The position numbers and the translations under genes are program-made. From Lachnospiraceae bacterium UBA938 (GTDB lineage Bacteria > Bacillota > Clostridia > Lachnospirales > Lachnospiraceae), in assembly GCA_002293475.1 (NCBI GenBank), contig DBDG01000021.1, positions 1-20,950 of the forward strand: a DNA stretch of 20,950 nucleotides, given 5' to 3'. This document shows, one piece after another, positions 6,798-15,509 of the stretch; position 1 is the stretch's first letter; every line of letters begins with the position of its first letter. Under the pieces are notes generated by a model. The model was given only the letters and a program-made list of their open reading frames with translations. It searched no databases and was not told the origin of the DNA.

Positions 6798-9700
6798 ATG
6801 GAAAAACAACAAGCCTTTTATATCTTAGAGCTAGAAGAAACCAAAGACGAAAACCTCATCCGCTCAGCCTACCTTGATCACTTAAAACATGTAAACCCAG
6901 AAGATAACCCTGAAGGCTTCAAACGCCTGCGGACAGCCTATGAAACAGCCCTATTTTTAGCTCGCCGGCCGGAAGCAGATGCGACAGCAGTAAAAACCGA
7001 AATTGACCTATGGCTTGATAAAGCAGATGATATATACCGTGACATCCGCAGGCGCATCCAAGCAGATCTATGGCAAGAACTGTTTACCGACCCAGTTTGC
7101 CGCGACTTTGACGTTTCACTGGAAGCAAGGGAACGCTTCATTGCTTACCTGACGGATCACTATTATCTGCCGCGAAATGTCTGGAAGACAATCGACGACG
7201 AGTTCCGGATCGTAGATGATATCGAACACCTAAAAAAGAATATCCATGAAAACTTCTTAAATTATGCCAAATATAACATCGAAAATGACGGCTTTATCAC
7301 CTATTATAACTTCATTTCCTTAGACAGCCCCGATAAAGAAAGCCAGACCGACAGCTACATAAAAAAATACCTTGCTATTAAACAAAAGCTTGATAGCGGG
7401 GAACATCAAGACATCTGGCAGGAACTTGATGATCTAGCGGCTTTTGGCGTCTATCATCCATATGAGGATGTCGAGCGGCTGCGACTATTACTGATAGAAA
7501 AAAGACTGACGGAAGCGGAAGCTTTATGCGAAGATCTGCAGGATCAATATCCGGTGGATAGTTATGTCACCGTCCATGCTGCTAACTGCCGATGGGCTCT
7601 GGATCAGCCGGAAAGGGCTTTATCTTTGTGGAAGCAGCTTCTGGACATACTTCCTGATAACGAAACTTCCAAAATCGGATTGGTGAAATATTACTTAAAA
7701 ATAGGCAAATACGACGAGGCCAAAGAATATGCGCTGGAAATACTGGAAACACATCCGCATCATCCCGAAGCCATAACATTACTGGATGAAACGAACAATT
7801 ATCTGATCGACCAATATCGGAGCCAGTTGTCAAAAGACCCCGATCCCGATATGGGAAGCTATCGCGCCCTGCATTACAAGCTGGGCTGGTGTTATTTCCA
7901 GAACCGCAATTATTCCGAGGGCATTAATTTATTAAAAGATCTTACGCCTGAACAGGTGGATGACTATGAATATCATAACCTGTTCAGCCGTATTTTAGTT
8001 GCAAACGAAGAATATGAGCAGGCTCTCCCTTACTTGCAGCGTTGGCTTACGCTTATTATGGAGACACCAGATGATGGTTCTGAAGAATCTAATAAGAGGC
8101 TAAAAAGAAAACCGCTGGCTTACTATCTGATTGGCTGGTGCCACCATGCATTGGGCCGGCACAGTCAAGGAATCGAACAAGTTACCCAGTCTTTGGAATA
8201 TAGCATGCCAGTGGCGGACCGACTTTCCTTTATGCTAAACCTTTCCCGTATCCATATCGCCAATGAAGACTGCCAGAAAGCCATCGATGTCGCGGACGCG
8301 ATTCTCAAAGAAGATGCCAGCTATTTCCCGGCTTATCTTAGCCGAATGGATGCCGCCTACAAACTGGGCAACGGACAACTGGTGGTCGACGACTTTTACC
8401 GGGCTATTGATATATATTCCGGCTTTCCCAAACTATATGTGCTGGCTATGAGCGTGTTTGTCGATTATAATCAGTATAAAGAGGCATCAGGCATCATAAA
8501 GTTGGCACGAGAGAACAATGTAAGTTTTAGTGATCAGATGCTCCTGTATGAGGTGCGAATCAGACGAAACTTGTCACAAAATAACGAGGAAACCTTGAAA
8601 ATACTGGAACTTTGCCAACTACTGGACGAGCGGATGGCAAAAAAAGAGGGTGAACAAACCGATCTAAAGGATACTTCGGAAATCCACTTTGAAATGGGAC
8701 TGTTATACTGGAATGTGGAAGATAATGCTCAGGCACTCACATGGATACGTAAAGCTCAGCTAGAGAATCCGCAGCGTGATCAGTATAACTATGTGGAGGC
8801 AAATATTTTAAGTTCAGATCAACAATATCAGGAGGCTCTTGATATCTATATGAAGATGCCGGCAAGCCAAAAGCAATTTGCCGCCTATCATTATCATGTC
8901 GGTCTCTGCTATGAAGGAATGGAGAATTATAAGCAAGCAATCAATTTTTATGTAGAGGCTCTAAAGCGAAATAAGCAATACCGTGATACAGCGAATAAGC
9001 TTTCCCATATCTATCTTAAGTTATTTAAAGAAAACTATGTTAAGTTTGTCTTTCAAGAAGCAGTCAAATATGCCTCAAAGCAGCTTGAAGCGGACAACTG
9101 TGCCTATTATCTGATAGAAAGAGGCAATGTTTATGAGGCCGGTATGTTACTGGAAGACGCGATGGCCGATTACCGCCAAGCTCTAAAATATGAACCGGAT
9201 AACCATCGAGCTTACTACAATATTGGCTATTGTTATATGCTGATGGGCAGATTTACGGAGGCGATTGAATCACTTACCACGACCATCAAGATAATGGCGG
9301 AAAAAAACATCAATCATCATGCCCCTTATGATGACCTTGCCAGATGCTATGAAACCCTTGGCGATTATGAGACAGCAATAAAACATATACGTAATTACCT
9401 GAAGATGCATGATTACTTTCCTTTCGAAGAAAGAGTTGCTCAATATTACTATTACTCGAAGCAGTATCAGGAAGCTATTGATTTATACCGCGATATTGCC
9501 AAACGCCGCGGCGTGCCGGAGCTGGAATATGGAAAACAGATCGGAGATGCCTATTTTTATTTGGGATTACGAAGCAAAGCCTCATTTACCTATTGGAAGA
9601 TGATCCAATATAAGGCGAATTTCCAGAATCTGCTCGATGCCGCCGATTTTTTTCACAAAGACATGAAAAAAATGCGCCGCGCCGGATATTACTATTCGAA

Positions 9701-10157
9701 AGCCTTGATGCAGTCGGCAAGTCCCGCTGAAAGATCAGCAATTGCTCTTTCGCTTGCCGAGTTTTATTATGACCGGCATAATTTCCGGTGGTCCAAAAAA
9801 TATGCCGCGCAAGCCTATAAAATCTACATTGCTACTTACGGATCCGAGGATGTTTTTTTGAATTATCTGCCGAACCGGCCAAAACATTTAGTACGGATCG
9901 GAAAATGTTATTTATTTATGGGTGACAGAGAAAAAGCCCTGACTTTTTTTGAACAGATTGATAAATGTTATCGCTGCAACAGGTGCCGACGGATACGCTG
10001 CTCGGAATTATTTGAAAACCGGGCAGTCTACTATAAGTCAAGGAAAGAATGGCAGAAAGCTATTGCAGACTATCAGGCGGCATACGACATTCCTCCCAAT
10101 CAGCAAGACGGCCGGATAGTAGCAGAAGTCGAAAGACTGAAGCGCCTTATAAAATAG
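6798..10157 (+). CDS. Large TPR protein with an N-terminal J-like domain lacking HPD
   Basis: The 1119-residue, probably cytosolic protein begins with a region resembling a J domain (about residues 5-55: FYILELEETKDENLIRSAY, then FKRLRTAYETAL). Where J proteins have HPD followed by NPE.F, this one reads NPEDNPEGF (33-41), so the essential His and Asp are replaced by Asn and Glu. The rest, from about residue 220, is a series of tetratricopeptide repeats, for example around 235-320, 600-760 and 820-940, suited to binding protein partners. A compact cysteine cluster lies near the end (Cys1057, 1060, 1063, 1068). The next gene encodes an HscC-type Hsp70. In Escherichia coli hscC lies near djlB, a J-like gene, so a co-chaperone or substrate-adaptor role for that Hsp70 is likely, but unproven. 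The start codon has only a weak ribosome-binding site. Confidence 0.85.
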   Translation: MEKQQAFYILELEETKDENLIRSAYLDHLKHVNPEDNPEGFKRLRTAYETALFLARRPEADATAVKTEIDLWLDKADDIYRDIRRRIQADLWQELFTDPVCRDFDVSLEARERFIAYLTDHYYLPRNVWKTIDDEFRIVDDIEHLKKNIHENFLNYAKYNIENDGFITYYNFISLDSPDKESQTDSYIKKYLAIKQKLDSGEHQDIWQELDDLAAFGVYHPYEDVERLRLLLIEKRLTEAEALCEDLQDQYPVDSYVTVHAANCRWALDQPERALSLWKQLLDILPDNETSKIGLVKYYLKIGKYDEAKEYALEILETHPHHPEAITLLDETNNYLIDQYRSQLSKDPDPDMGSYRALHYKLGWCYFQNRNYSEGINLLKDLTPEQVDDYEYHNLFSRILVANEEYEQALPYLQRWLTLIMETPDDGSEESNKRLKRKPLAYYLIGWCHHALGRHSQGIEQVTQSLEYSMPVADRLSFMLNLSRIHIANEDCQKAIDVADAILKEDASYFPAYLSRMDAAYKLGNGQLVVDDFYRAIDIYSGFPKLYVLAMSVFVDYNQYKEASGIIKLARENNVSFSDQMLLYEVRIRRNLSQNNEETLKILELCQLLDERMAKKEGEQTDLKDTSEIHFEMGLLYWNVEDNAQALTWIRKAQLENPQRDQYNYVEANILSSDQQYQEALDIYMKMPASQKQFAAYHYHVGLCYEGMENYKQAINFYVEALKRNKQYRDTANKLSHIYLKLFKENYVKFVFQEAVKYASKQLEADNCAYYLIERGNVYEAGMLLEDAMADYRQALKYEPDNHRAYYNIGYCYMLMGRFTEAIESLTTTIKIMAEKNINHHAPYDDLARCYETLGDYETAIKHIRNYLKMHDYFPFEERVAQYYYYSKQYQEAIDLYRDIAKRRGVPELEYGKQIGDAYFYLGLRSKASFTYWKMIQYKANFQNLLDAADFFHKDMKKMRRAGYYYSKALMQSASPAERSAIALSLAEFYYDRHNFRWSKKYAAQAYKIYIATYGSEDVFLNYLPNRPKHLVRIGKCYLFMGDREKALTFFEQIDKCYRCNRCRRIRCSELFENRAVYYKSRKEWQKAIADYQAAYDIPPNQQDGRIVAEVERLKRLIK

Positions 10158-10304
10158 TCAAGATCTGAATGAGATTAAGCTTATATCCAGATAAACTGGA
10201 AGCTACATATAAGAAGTATATAGGCATATGATTTAAGTACTAAAAAGACAAGTCATGGGTAAAAATGTCGCCGGCAACGGCATGATAGGAAGGTTGACAG
10301 TAAT

Positions 10305-11993
10305 ATGATAATTGGAATTGATTTAGGGACAACAAACAGTCTGGCCGCTTATTTTACCGAGGATGGCCCGAAGATTATCCCCAACCGGCTAGGCCGGACT
10401 CTGACGCCGTCGGTAGTCAGCATAGATGAAGAAGAACATATCTATGTCGGCGAAACGGCCGCGGAAAGAATGCTGCTTTATCCGGACAGCAGTGCTGCTG
10501 TTTTTAAACGCAATATGGGCAGCAAGAAGGAATACCAGCTGCTGCATAAGACTTTTTTGGCCGAAGACCTCTCGGCTTTTGTGCTGCGCGCGCTCAAGGA
10601 AGATGCCGAACATTATCTGGGCGAGACGGTGAACGAGGCCATTATCAGTGTTCCCGCCTATTTTAATGAAGCCCGCCGCAAGGCAACCAAAAGGGCCGGT
10701 GAACTGGCTGGCTTGAATGTAGAACGGATCATCAGTGAACCGACAGCGGCCGCCATTGCCTATGGACTCTATCAGAACAAAGAACATGCCCGTTTCCTGG
10801 TATTTGACTTGGGCGGCGGTACTTTTGACGTATCTATCCTAGAGCATTATGGTTCCATCTTGGAAGTCCGGGCGGTCGCCGGCGATAATTTCTTGGGTGG
10901 GGAGGACTTTACCGCTGTTATAGAAAATATCTTCTATGAAAAACATCCGGAGATTGACCGGCATGGCATCAGTGAAAAGGAGCGGGCACACATCCATAAG
11001 CAGGCGGAATTGTGTAAAATTGCCTTTGCTGATGAAAAGGTGTCGCACCTACAATGCCGGGTCGGCGATCAGATAGCCACGATGGATATCAGTGCGACGG
11101 CATATGAAAAAGCCTGTGAGGAGCTGCTTGACCGGATTTCTCAGCCGATTAAGCGCAGTCTTGCCGATGCCAACTTGCGTCTGGCGGATATTCACAAGGT
11201 TGTTTTGATCGGCGGCGCCACTAAAAGCTCCCTTATCCGCAAATATGTGGCCAGACAATTTAAAATGCTTCCCGATGTCACCGTCAACCCGGAGGAGGCC
11301 GTGGCTCTTGGCGCAGCTCTGCAGGGTGCCATGAAAGAGCGCAATGAGGCCATCAGAGAAGTGATCCTGACCGATGTCTGCCCCTTCACCCTAGGTACGG
11401 AAGTAGTCCGGGAATGGGAGGACGGCTATATGGAGAATGGCGTATTCTGTCCGATCATTGAACGCAATACCGTGATACCCGCCAGCCGCACGGAACGATT
11501 GTATACCGTACATGACAATCAGCGGAAGATCCGCGTCAATATCTTGCAAGGCGAAAGCCGTTTTGCCCGTAATAATCTCTCCCTAGGCGAACTGAATGTA
11601 GAAGTACCGCCGGCCAAGGCCGGGCAGTCTGCAGTTGACATCACCTACACCTATGACATCAACTCCCTTCTGGAAGTAGAAGTAAAGTCGGTTCAAAACG
11701 GCAAGATTATCCGGCAGGTTTTTGCCGGCCAGGATGTGGACATGACCCCCGAAGAAATCGAGGAAAGGCTGAAAACCCTTAGCTACCTCAAGATCCACCC
11801 CCGTGACATGGAAGAGAACAAATTTCTCCTGCTCAGGGGCGAGCGGGTATATGAAGAAAGCTTAGGAGAAAAAAGGATGCGGGCGGAAGCCGCTCTGCGC
11901 AAGCTTGATCAGGCTCTCAACAGCTATGATACCGGCATGATCGAAGAGGCAAAAAGGGAATTTAAAGAATTTTTAAAGAAGATAGAGGAATGA
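10305..11993 (+). CDS. hscC: HscC-type Hsp70 chaperone
   Basis: This 562-residue Hsp70 has the nucleotide-binding domain (DLGTTNS 6-12, DLGGGTFDVS 168-177, GGATKSS 303-309), an interdomain linker (EVILTDVCPFTLG, about 352-364), a beta-type substrate-binding domain, and a short helical end from about 480. It lacks most of the C-terminal lid and tail of DnaK, which exceeds 600 residues. The length and several stretches (ALFKRAMGS-like AVFKRNMGS, AGDNFLGGEDFT, EVILTD, SPIIERNT-like CPIIERNT, YDINxLLEV) follow Escherichia coli HscC (556 residues) closely, as recalled. HscC is a specialised Hsp70 with few known clients. It follows the J-like/TPR gene by 147 nt with no strong terminator between, and ends at a strong terminator. 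AGGAAGG lies about 11 nt before the ATG. Confidence 0.93.
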   Translation: MIIGIDLGTTNSLAAYFTEDGPKIIPNRLGRTLTPSVVSIDEEEHIYVGETAAERMLLYPDSSAAVFKRNMGSKKEYQLLHKTFLAEDLSAFVLRALKEDAEHYLGETVNEAIISVPAYFNEARRKATKRAGELAGLNVERIISEPTAAAIAYGLYQNKEHARFLVFDLGGGTFDVSILEHYGSILEVRAVAGDNFLGGEDFTAVIENIFYEKHPEIDRHGISEKERAHIHKQAELCKIAFADEKVSHLQCRVGDQIATMDISATAYEKACEELLDRISQPIKRSLADANLRLADIHKVVLIGGATKSSLIRKYVARQFKMLPDVTVNPEEAVALGAALQGAMKERNEAIREVILTDVCPFTLGTEVVREWEDGYMENGVFCPIIERNTVIPASRTERLYTVHDNQRKIRVNILQGESRFARNNLSLGELNVEVPPAKAGQSAVDITYTYDINSLLEVEVKSVQNGKIIRQVFAGQDVDMTPEEIEERLKTLSYLKIHPRDMEENKFLLLRGERVYEESLGEKRMRAEAALRKLDQALNSYDTGMIEEAKREFKEFLKKIEE

Positions 11994-12000
11994 CGGCATC

Positions 12001-12028
12001 ATAATTGCTGAATAATTGCTGAATAATT
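12001..12028. repeat. Tandem 11-bp repeat after hscC
   Basis: ATAATTGCTGA occurs twice in tandem (12001-12011, 12012-12022) followed by a partial third copy (ATAATT). It lies between the hscC stop and its terminator. No function is evident. Confidence 0.7.
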
Positions 12029-12050
12029 ACCTGACAGAAAGCATATCTAG

Positions 12051-12085
12051 CCGCGACGGAAAATATCATCTTCCGTCGCGGTTTT
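12051..12085 (+). terminator. Intrinsic terminator of the J-like/TPR - hscC operon
   Basis: An 11-bp perfect GC-rich stem (CCGCGACGGAA with TTCCGTCGCGG) around a 9-nt loop is followed directly by TTTT. It lies 58 nt after the hscC stop codon. Confidence 0.92.
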
Positions 12086-12126
12086 ACTGATCTCTCTTAT
12101 ATTTTTGCCAATATGGGTAATGCTAA

Positions 12127-12154
12127 TTGAACAAGAATTATATCAGCTTATAAT
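12127..12154 (+). promoter_or_regulatory. Promoter of the FAD/Rieske oxidoreductase gene
   Basis: TTGAAC (12127-12132), a 16-nt spacer and TATAAT (12149-12154) predict a start near 12161 and a leader of about 58 nt. This excludes the upstream ATG at 12105 as the translation start and supports ATG 12219. Confidence 0.7.
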
Positions 12155-12218
12155 ATGCCAGCTTATGTTAAGCCGCTTTATTATAAAATCAAATCCAGCA
12201 AACTCAAGGAGAATTAAA

Positions 12219-13514
12219 ATGCTTTCAATATGGTCAGACAATAATCGATTACCACAATTTAGAAGCCTACAAGGAGATTTGAAGACCGATGTCCTCATCG
12301 TAGGAGGCGGCCTTGCCGGCTTACTGACAGCCTATTTCCTGCGCCAGGAAGGGGTCGACTATGCCCTTGTGGAAGGACGTTCCATCGCTTCTGGCGTCAC
12401 CGCCAATACGACTGCCAAGATAACAGTACAGCACGGGCTGATCTATCACCGACTCCTCAGGCAATTTGGCCTGGAACAGTCGCAGGCCTATCTAGGCTAT
12501 CATTATAAGGCCTTAAAAAAATATCACGAACTGTGCCAATCCATAGCCTGTGATTTTGAGGAAAAAGACTCCTATGTATATACTCTTTCGGATCCAAACA
12601 GCATAGAAAAAGAAATCTCCGCTATTCAAAAACTAGGCTTTGCTGCCGATTTTTCCGATACTAAAATACTGCCTTTTCCGACAGCAGGAGCCGTTCATCT
12701 ACCCGGCCAAGCTCAGTTTAACCCCTTAGCTTTCATCAAATCAATGGTGTCCGGCTTAAATATCTACGAAAACACCTGGGTAAACGATATTATCGGGCAT
12801 ACGGCTTTGACCGAAAATGGAAACATCAAAGCCGATAAAATTATCCTAGCCACGCATTTCCCTTTTTTAAGGGCTGGCACATACTACCTTAGAATGTATC
12901 AGCACCGTTCTTATGTACTTGCCCTAGAAAACGGACCCGATGTAGACGGCATGTATGTCGATGCCGCTGAAAAGGGCATGTCGTTTCGAAATTACCGCAA
13001 TTCGCTACTGATCGGAGGCGGCGACCACCGTACCGGAAAGAAGGGCGGCAACTGGACGGAACTAGAGCAATTTGTGCAAAAGCATTACCCTCAGAAATGG
13101 ATTTCCCACCGCTGGGCAACTCAGGACTGCATGACCTTAGACGGTATTTCTTATATCGGTTCTTTTTCAAAAGGAAAACCGCAGCTTTATGTGGCAACCG
13201 GATTCGGCAAATGGGGGATGACTTCATCCATGGTTTCCGCAATGATATTAGCCAATAAAGTAATGGAGCGAGCGGATAAACCCGCCACTATTTTCTCCCC
13301 TACCCGCAGCCTCCTTAAGCCCCAGCTCTTACTTAATGGCTGGGAAGCAACCGTAAACCTGCTGACACTCTCACATAAAAGATGTCCGCACATGGGCTGT
13401 GCCCTGAAATGGAACGAAGCTGAACACACATGGGACTGCACCTGCCACGGGTCACGCTTTTCCCAAACCGGCAAACTCCTTGAAAGCCCCGCTAACAAGC
13501 ATTTAAAATCTTAA
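12219..13514 (+). CDS. FAD-dependent oxidoreductase with C-terminal Rieske [2Fe-2S] domain
   Basis: The 431-residue protein has a DAO-type FAD domain: dinucleotide fold DVLIVGGGLAGLLTAYFL (24-41, glycines 29-31 and 34), a nucleotide-ribose acidic residue (LVEG, 50-53) and a C-terminal ATGFGKWGMTSS segment (326-337). A Rieske motif follows: CPHMGC (389-394) and CTCH (407-410), giving ligands Cys389, His391, Cys407, His410 and the disulfide pair Cys394-Cys409. The general type resembles Bacillus subtilis YhfW. The Rieske part is reduced: only about 25 residues separate the FAD domain from the first ligand motif, where longer relatives have a fuller beta-domain. ATG 12219 is chosen because AAGGAG lies 7 nt upstream and follows the promoter; a longer frame from 12105 adds a segment unlike the family. 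The substrate is unknown. Confidence 0.92.
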   Translation: MLSIWSDNNRLPQFRSLQGDLKTDVLIVGGGLAGLLTAYFLRQEGVDYALVEGRSIASGVTANTTAKITVQHGLIYHRLLRQFGLEQSQAYLGYHYKALKKYHELCQSIACDFEEKDSYVYTLSDPNSIEKEISAIQKLGFAADFSDTKILPFPTAGAVHLPGQAQFNPLAFIKSMVSGLNIYENTWVNDIIGHTALTENGNIKADKIILATHFPFLRAGTYYLRMYQHRSYVLALENGPDVDGMYVDAAEKGMSFRNYRNSLLIGGGDHRTGKKGGNWTELEQFVQKHYPQKWISHRWATQDCMTLDGISYIGSFSKGKPQLYVATGFGKWGMTSSMVSAMILANKVMERADKPATIFSPTRSLLKPQLLLNGWEATVNLLTLSHKRCPHMGCALKWNEAEHTWDCTCHGSRFSQTGKLLESPANKHLKS

Positions 13515-13544
13515 AGTGAGTTTGACGAAGTCAGTAAAGAGACA

Positions 13545-14498
13545 TCAAGACATGAATTCATATTCAAAACTAGCCATGTCAGACCGAAAATCAAACATTT
13601 TTTTATCATCCCATTCAAGACGGTAGCGCACTGTACAGCAGGCGCTTTCATGAATGATCCTCTCCATCCGACCTTTCTTTGGCGCGGATAATTTCAGCTC
13701 ATTGCCATGTATCAAAGCAGCCAAAAACCGATAGCGCCCTTGCTTGACCACGATAGTGCCATCCCCTATATGAGTAGCTTTCGCGCCAAGATAAGTTGCC
13801 AAACGGTACTCATGGCCATATATCTTAATCACGCTGATCACACCGATAAAGTGAAATCCCATAATCGGAATATCCGCCACCGCCATCATAAGAGATATGT
13901 CCTCATGATGGCACTGTGTCCACGCATATTCCCCGGGGAAAGAATACCCGCTATCCCCTTCAATATAACCCATACCGTCCTGAAAACAATATTTTCTGCC
14001 GTTTATCATCAATCTTCCATTGATCAGATGCGACATGCTGACTACACTATGCCTACATTGCAAAAAGGGCAGAAAGCGGAAAGGCCCCATGATATCATAG
14101 CGGATCTTATCTGATTCCGTAAAATTAATCCTGCCTATAGCCCGGACATTATCATCCTGAATATCCAGTCGGATACCTTCTGTCGTAAAAAGACTGTTAC
14201 CAGCCCTTATCTTCAACGAGTTCTTCTTTGTCCTTATAAACCTGATGTTCTGTAACGGAACAAAATAGGAGGCATCTTCCGTAATAACCTGGACACCCGA
14301 ATTCGCTGAATGGCGACGCCCATACTTCACTGGTATAAACGCAATGGACGCTTTCTTCATACTACACTTGAAATAATAACCCTTAAAAGACCTGATAACC
14401 ATAACCACCTTTCCTACCGAATTCGCTCCATGTATAATCTGCAACAGGCATATTCTGCTACATACAAATTCAACACCATATATTTCTACTACATACAT
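13545..14498 (-). CDS. Tocopherol-cyclase-like family protein, function unknown
   Basis: This 317-residue protein resembles the tocopherol-cyclase-like proteins of clostridia (PF14249-type), recognised from memory by GYYFK (40-44, family GWYFK), QVITEDASYFV, YDIMGPFRFLPFLQCRH (134-150), GYIEGDSGYSFPGEYAWTQC (177-196) and EYRLATYLGAK. In relatives the central motif usually reads GYIEKDWG.SFP; here Lys and Trp are replaced by Gly and Ser, so the active site may have diverged. Anaerobic bacteria make no tocopherol, so the substrate is unknown, perhaps a lipid. The start is uncertain: ATG 14498 has no clear ribosome-binding site, while an internal ATG at 14402 (residue 33) has AGGAAAGG 5 nt upstream and would begin MVIRSFKGYYFK. 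The gene is convergent with the FAD/Rieske gene, 30 nt apart, and 117 nt behind the glycosylase gene. Confidence 0.72.
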   Translation of the reverse strand: MYVVEIYGVEFVCSRICLLQIIHGANSVGKVVMVIRSFKGYYFKCSMKKASIAFIPVKYGRRHSANSGVQVITEDASYFVPLQNIRFIRTKKNSLKIRAGNSLFTTEGIRLDIQDDNVRAIGRINFTESDKIRYDIMGPFRFLPFLQCRHSVVSMSHLINGRLMINGRKYCFQDGMGYIEGDSGYSFPGEYAWTQCHHEDISLMMAVADIPIMGFHFIGVISVIKIYGHEYRLATYLGAKATHIGDGTIVVKQGRYRFLAALIHGNELKLSAPKKGRMERIIHESACCTVRYRLEWDDKKMFDFRSDMASFEYEFMS

Positions 14499-14615
14499 CG
14501 ATTATTTTTCCACAAATTTTCAGTTATATACCATCTGAATACATAGAATAAATGATAGAGTTAAATATAGTATAAAATAAAGAGCTTAATTCAATAGAAA
14601 AGCAAGCCTAAAATC

Positions 14616-15401
14616 TCACTTGTACAATTGCTGCTTATCAGTATAATACGTCTTCTTGGCAGCTATTATCTTAACCAAAATCTTGTCACCTGCATCCGTA
14701 ACCTTTTTTCTGGGATTATGAACTTTCAGGAAACTTCTTTCCTCCCCGCTGATAATATCCGGGGTGATTTTTTCAATGTTCTCAATCGCATCTGCCAGCA
14801 CAAATAAAACAGCTTCATATAGTTCCTGAACCTTCCCCTCCGGAATCTTACCGGCGATGGACTCCGGTGATATATTTGCCTTCCAAAGAATCTCATCCAC
14901 ATAGGCATTGCCGATTCCCTTGATGATATTCTGATCAATCAGCAGCGCCTTGATATTTTTACGGCTGTTTTTCACCGCACCCCGCAAATATTCAAGCGTA
15001 AAATCCTCCCCCATGGCATCCGGAACATTGGATATCCTAGGATTAAAGTTCACCCGGCACATGGACTGGTAATCAGAAATCACCAAAGCCTGCCCATCCT
15101 CAAAGCTAAGTGACAGGATTTTAAATCTGATCTTTTCTATATCGCTTGCCTCGCATATGTCAAACTTACCGCTCAGCATCAGATGAACGCTGAAAACATT
15201 ATTATTATCCAGCTCAAAAAACAGTTCTTTTCCCCTGCGCACGATATCGGTAATCTTAGTGCCTGAGACAGCTGATTTTACTATATTAGCATTTTGATTT
15301 ACCTTGTTTTGATTGAAAACTTCTACTGCAGTAACTCTTTTATTGACGATCCTACTTGTTAAATTCTTTGAAAAAACTTGTAAATCTGGTAATTCTGGCA
15401 T
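14616..15401 (-). CDS. Fpg/Nei-family DNA glycosylase lacking the zinc finger
   Basis: The 261-residue protein begins MPELPDLQ, a variant of the Fpg/MutM start PELPEVE, and keeps the catalytic Pro2 and Glu3 and the conserved Lys58 (RRGKEL). HLMLSGKF (73-80) matches the family loop, and a helix-two-turn-helix is visible at about 156-179 (DQNIIKGIGNAYVDEILWKA). The C-terminal region (226-260), where Fpg has two CxxC pairs, has no cysteine at all and ends KKTYYTDKQQLYK. It is therefore a zincless finger, as in NEIL1 and some bacterial relatives. The expected role is removal of oxidised bases with strand cleavage; lesion preference is unknown. ATG 15401 follows a strong AGGAGG. The gene lies directly after a terminator that closes the upstream cassette, so it must have its own promoter, not clearly visible. 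Confidence 0.88.
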   Translation of the reverse strand: MPELPDLQVFSKNLTSRIVNKRVTAVEVFNQNKVNQNANIVKSAVSGTKITDIVRRGKELFFELDNNNVFSVHLMLSGKFDICEASDIEKIRFKILSLSFEDGQALVISDYQSMCRVNFNPRISNVPDAMGEDFTLEYLRGAVKNSRKNIKALLIDQNIIKGIGNAYVDEILWKANISPESIAGKIPEGKVQELYEAVLFVLADAIENIEKITPDIISGEERSFLKVHNPRKKVTDAGDKILVKIIAAKKTYYTDKQQLYK

Positions 15402-15420
15402 CTACTTTTCCTCCTATTAA

Positions 15421-15467
15421 AATAAAATTCAAATACCGCAATCTTATCCAACATGATTGCGGTATTT
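15421..15467 (-). terminator. Intrinsic terminator after the AT-rich two-gene cassette
   Basis: A perfect 13-bp stem (15455-15467 with 15431-15443) and an 11-nt loop, followed on the minus strand by a T-rich stretch (GAATTTTATTTT). It ends transcripts of the 15510-16167 cassette 43 nt after its last stop and lies only 30 nt before the glycosylase start. Confidence 0.85.
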
Positions 15468-15509
15468 ATTATATCCATATACTTCGCTTATTTAATATAT
15501 GTGTATCAA

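Noticed and set aside
10270..10287. GCCG-GCAA-CGGC mini-hairpin before hscC
   Set aside because: Only a 4-bp stem without a T-tract; too small to call a terminator or RNA element.
10294..10299. TTGACA next to the hscC start as a -35 box
   Set aside because: Any -10 at proper spacing would lie inside the coding region, giving a transcript without the start codon.
12105..12218. Upstream in-frame extension of the FAD/Rieske gene from ATG 12105
   Set aside because: It contains the gene's own TTGAAC/TATAAT promoter, lacks a ribosome-binding site, and encodes a segment unlike the family; ATG 12219 has AAGGAG.
13707..14114. 135-codon open frame on the plus strand inside the tocopherol-cyclase-like gene
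   Set aside because: The minus-strand frame has clear family motifs; this one is a histidine-rich shadow.
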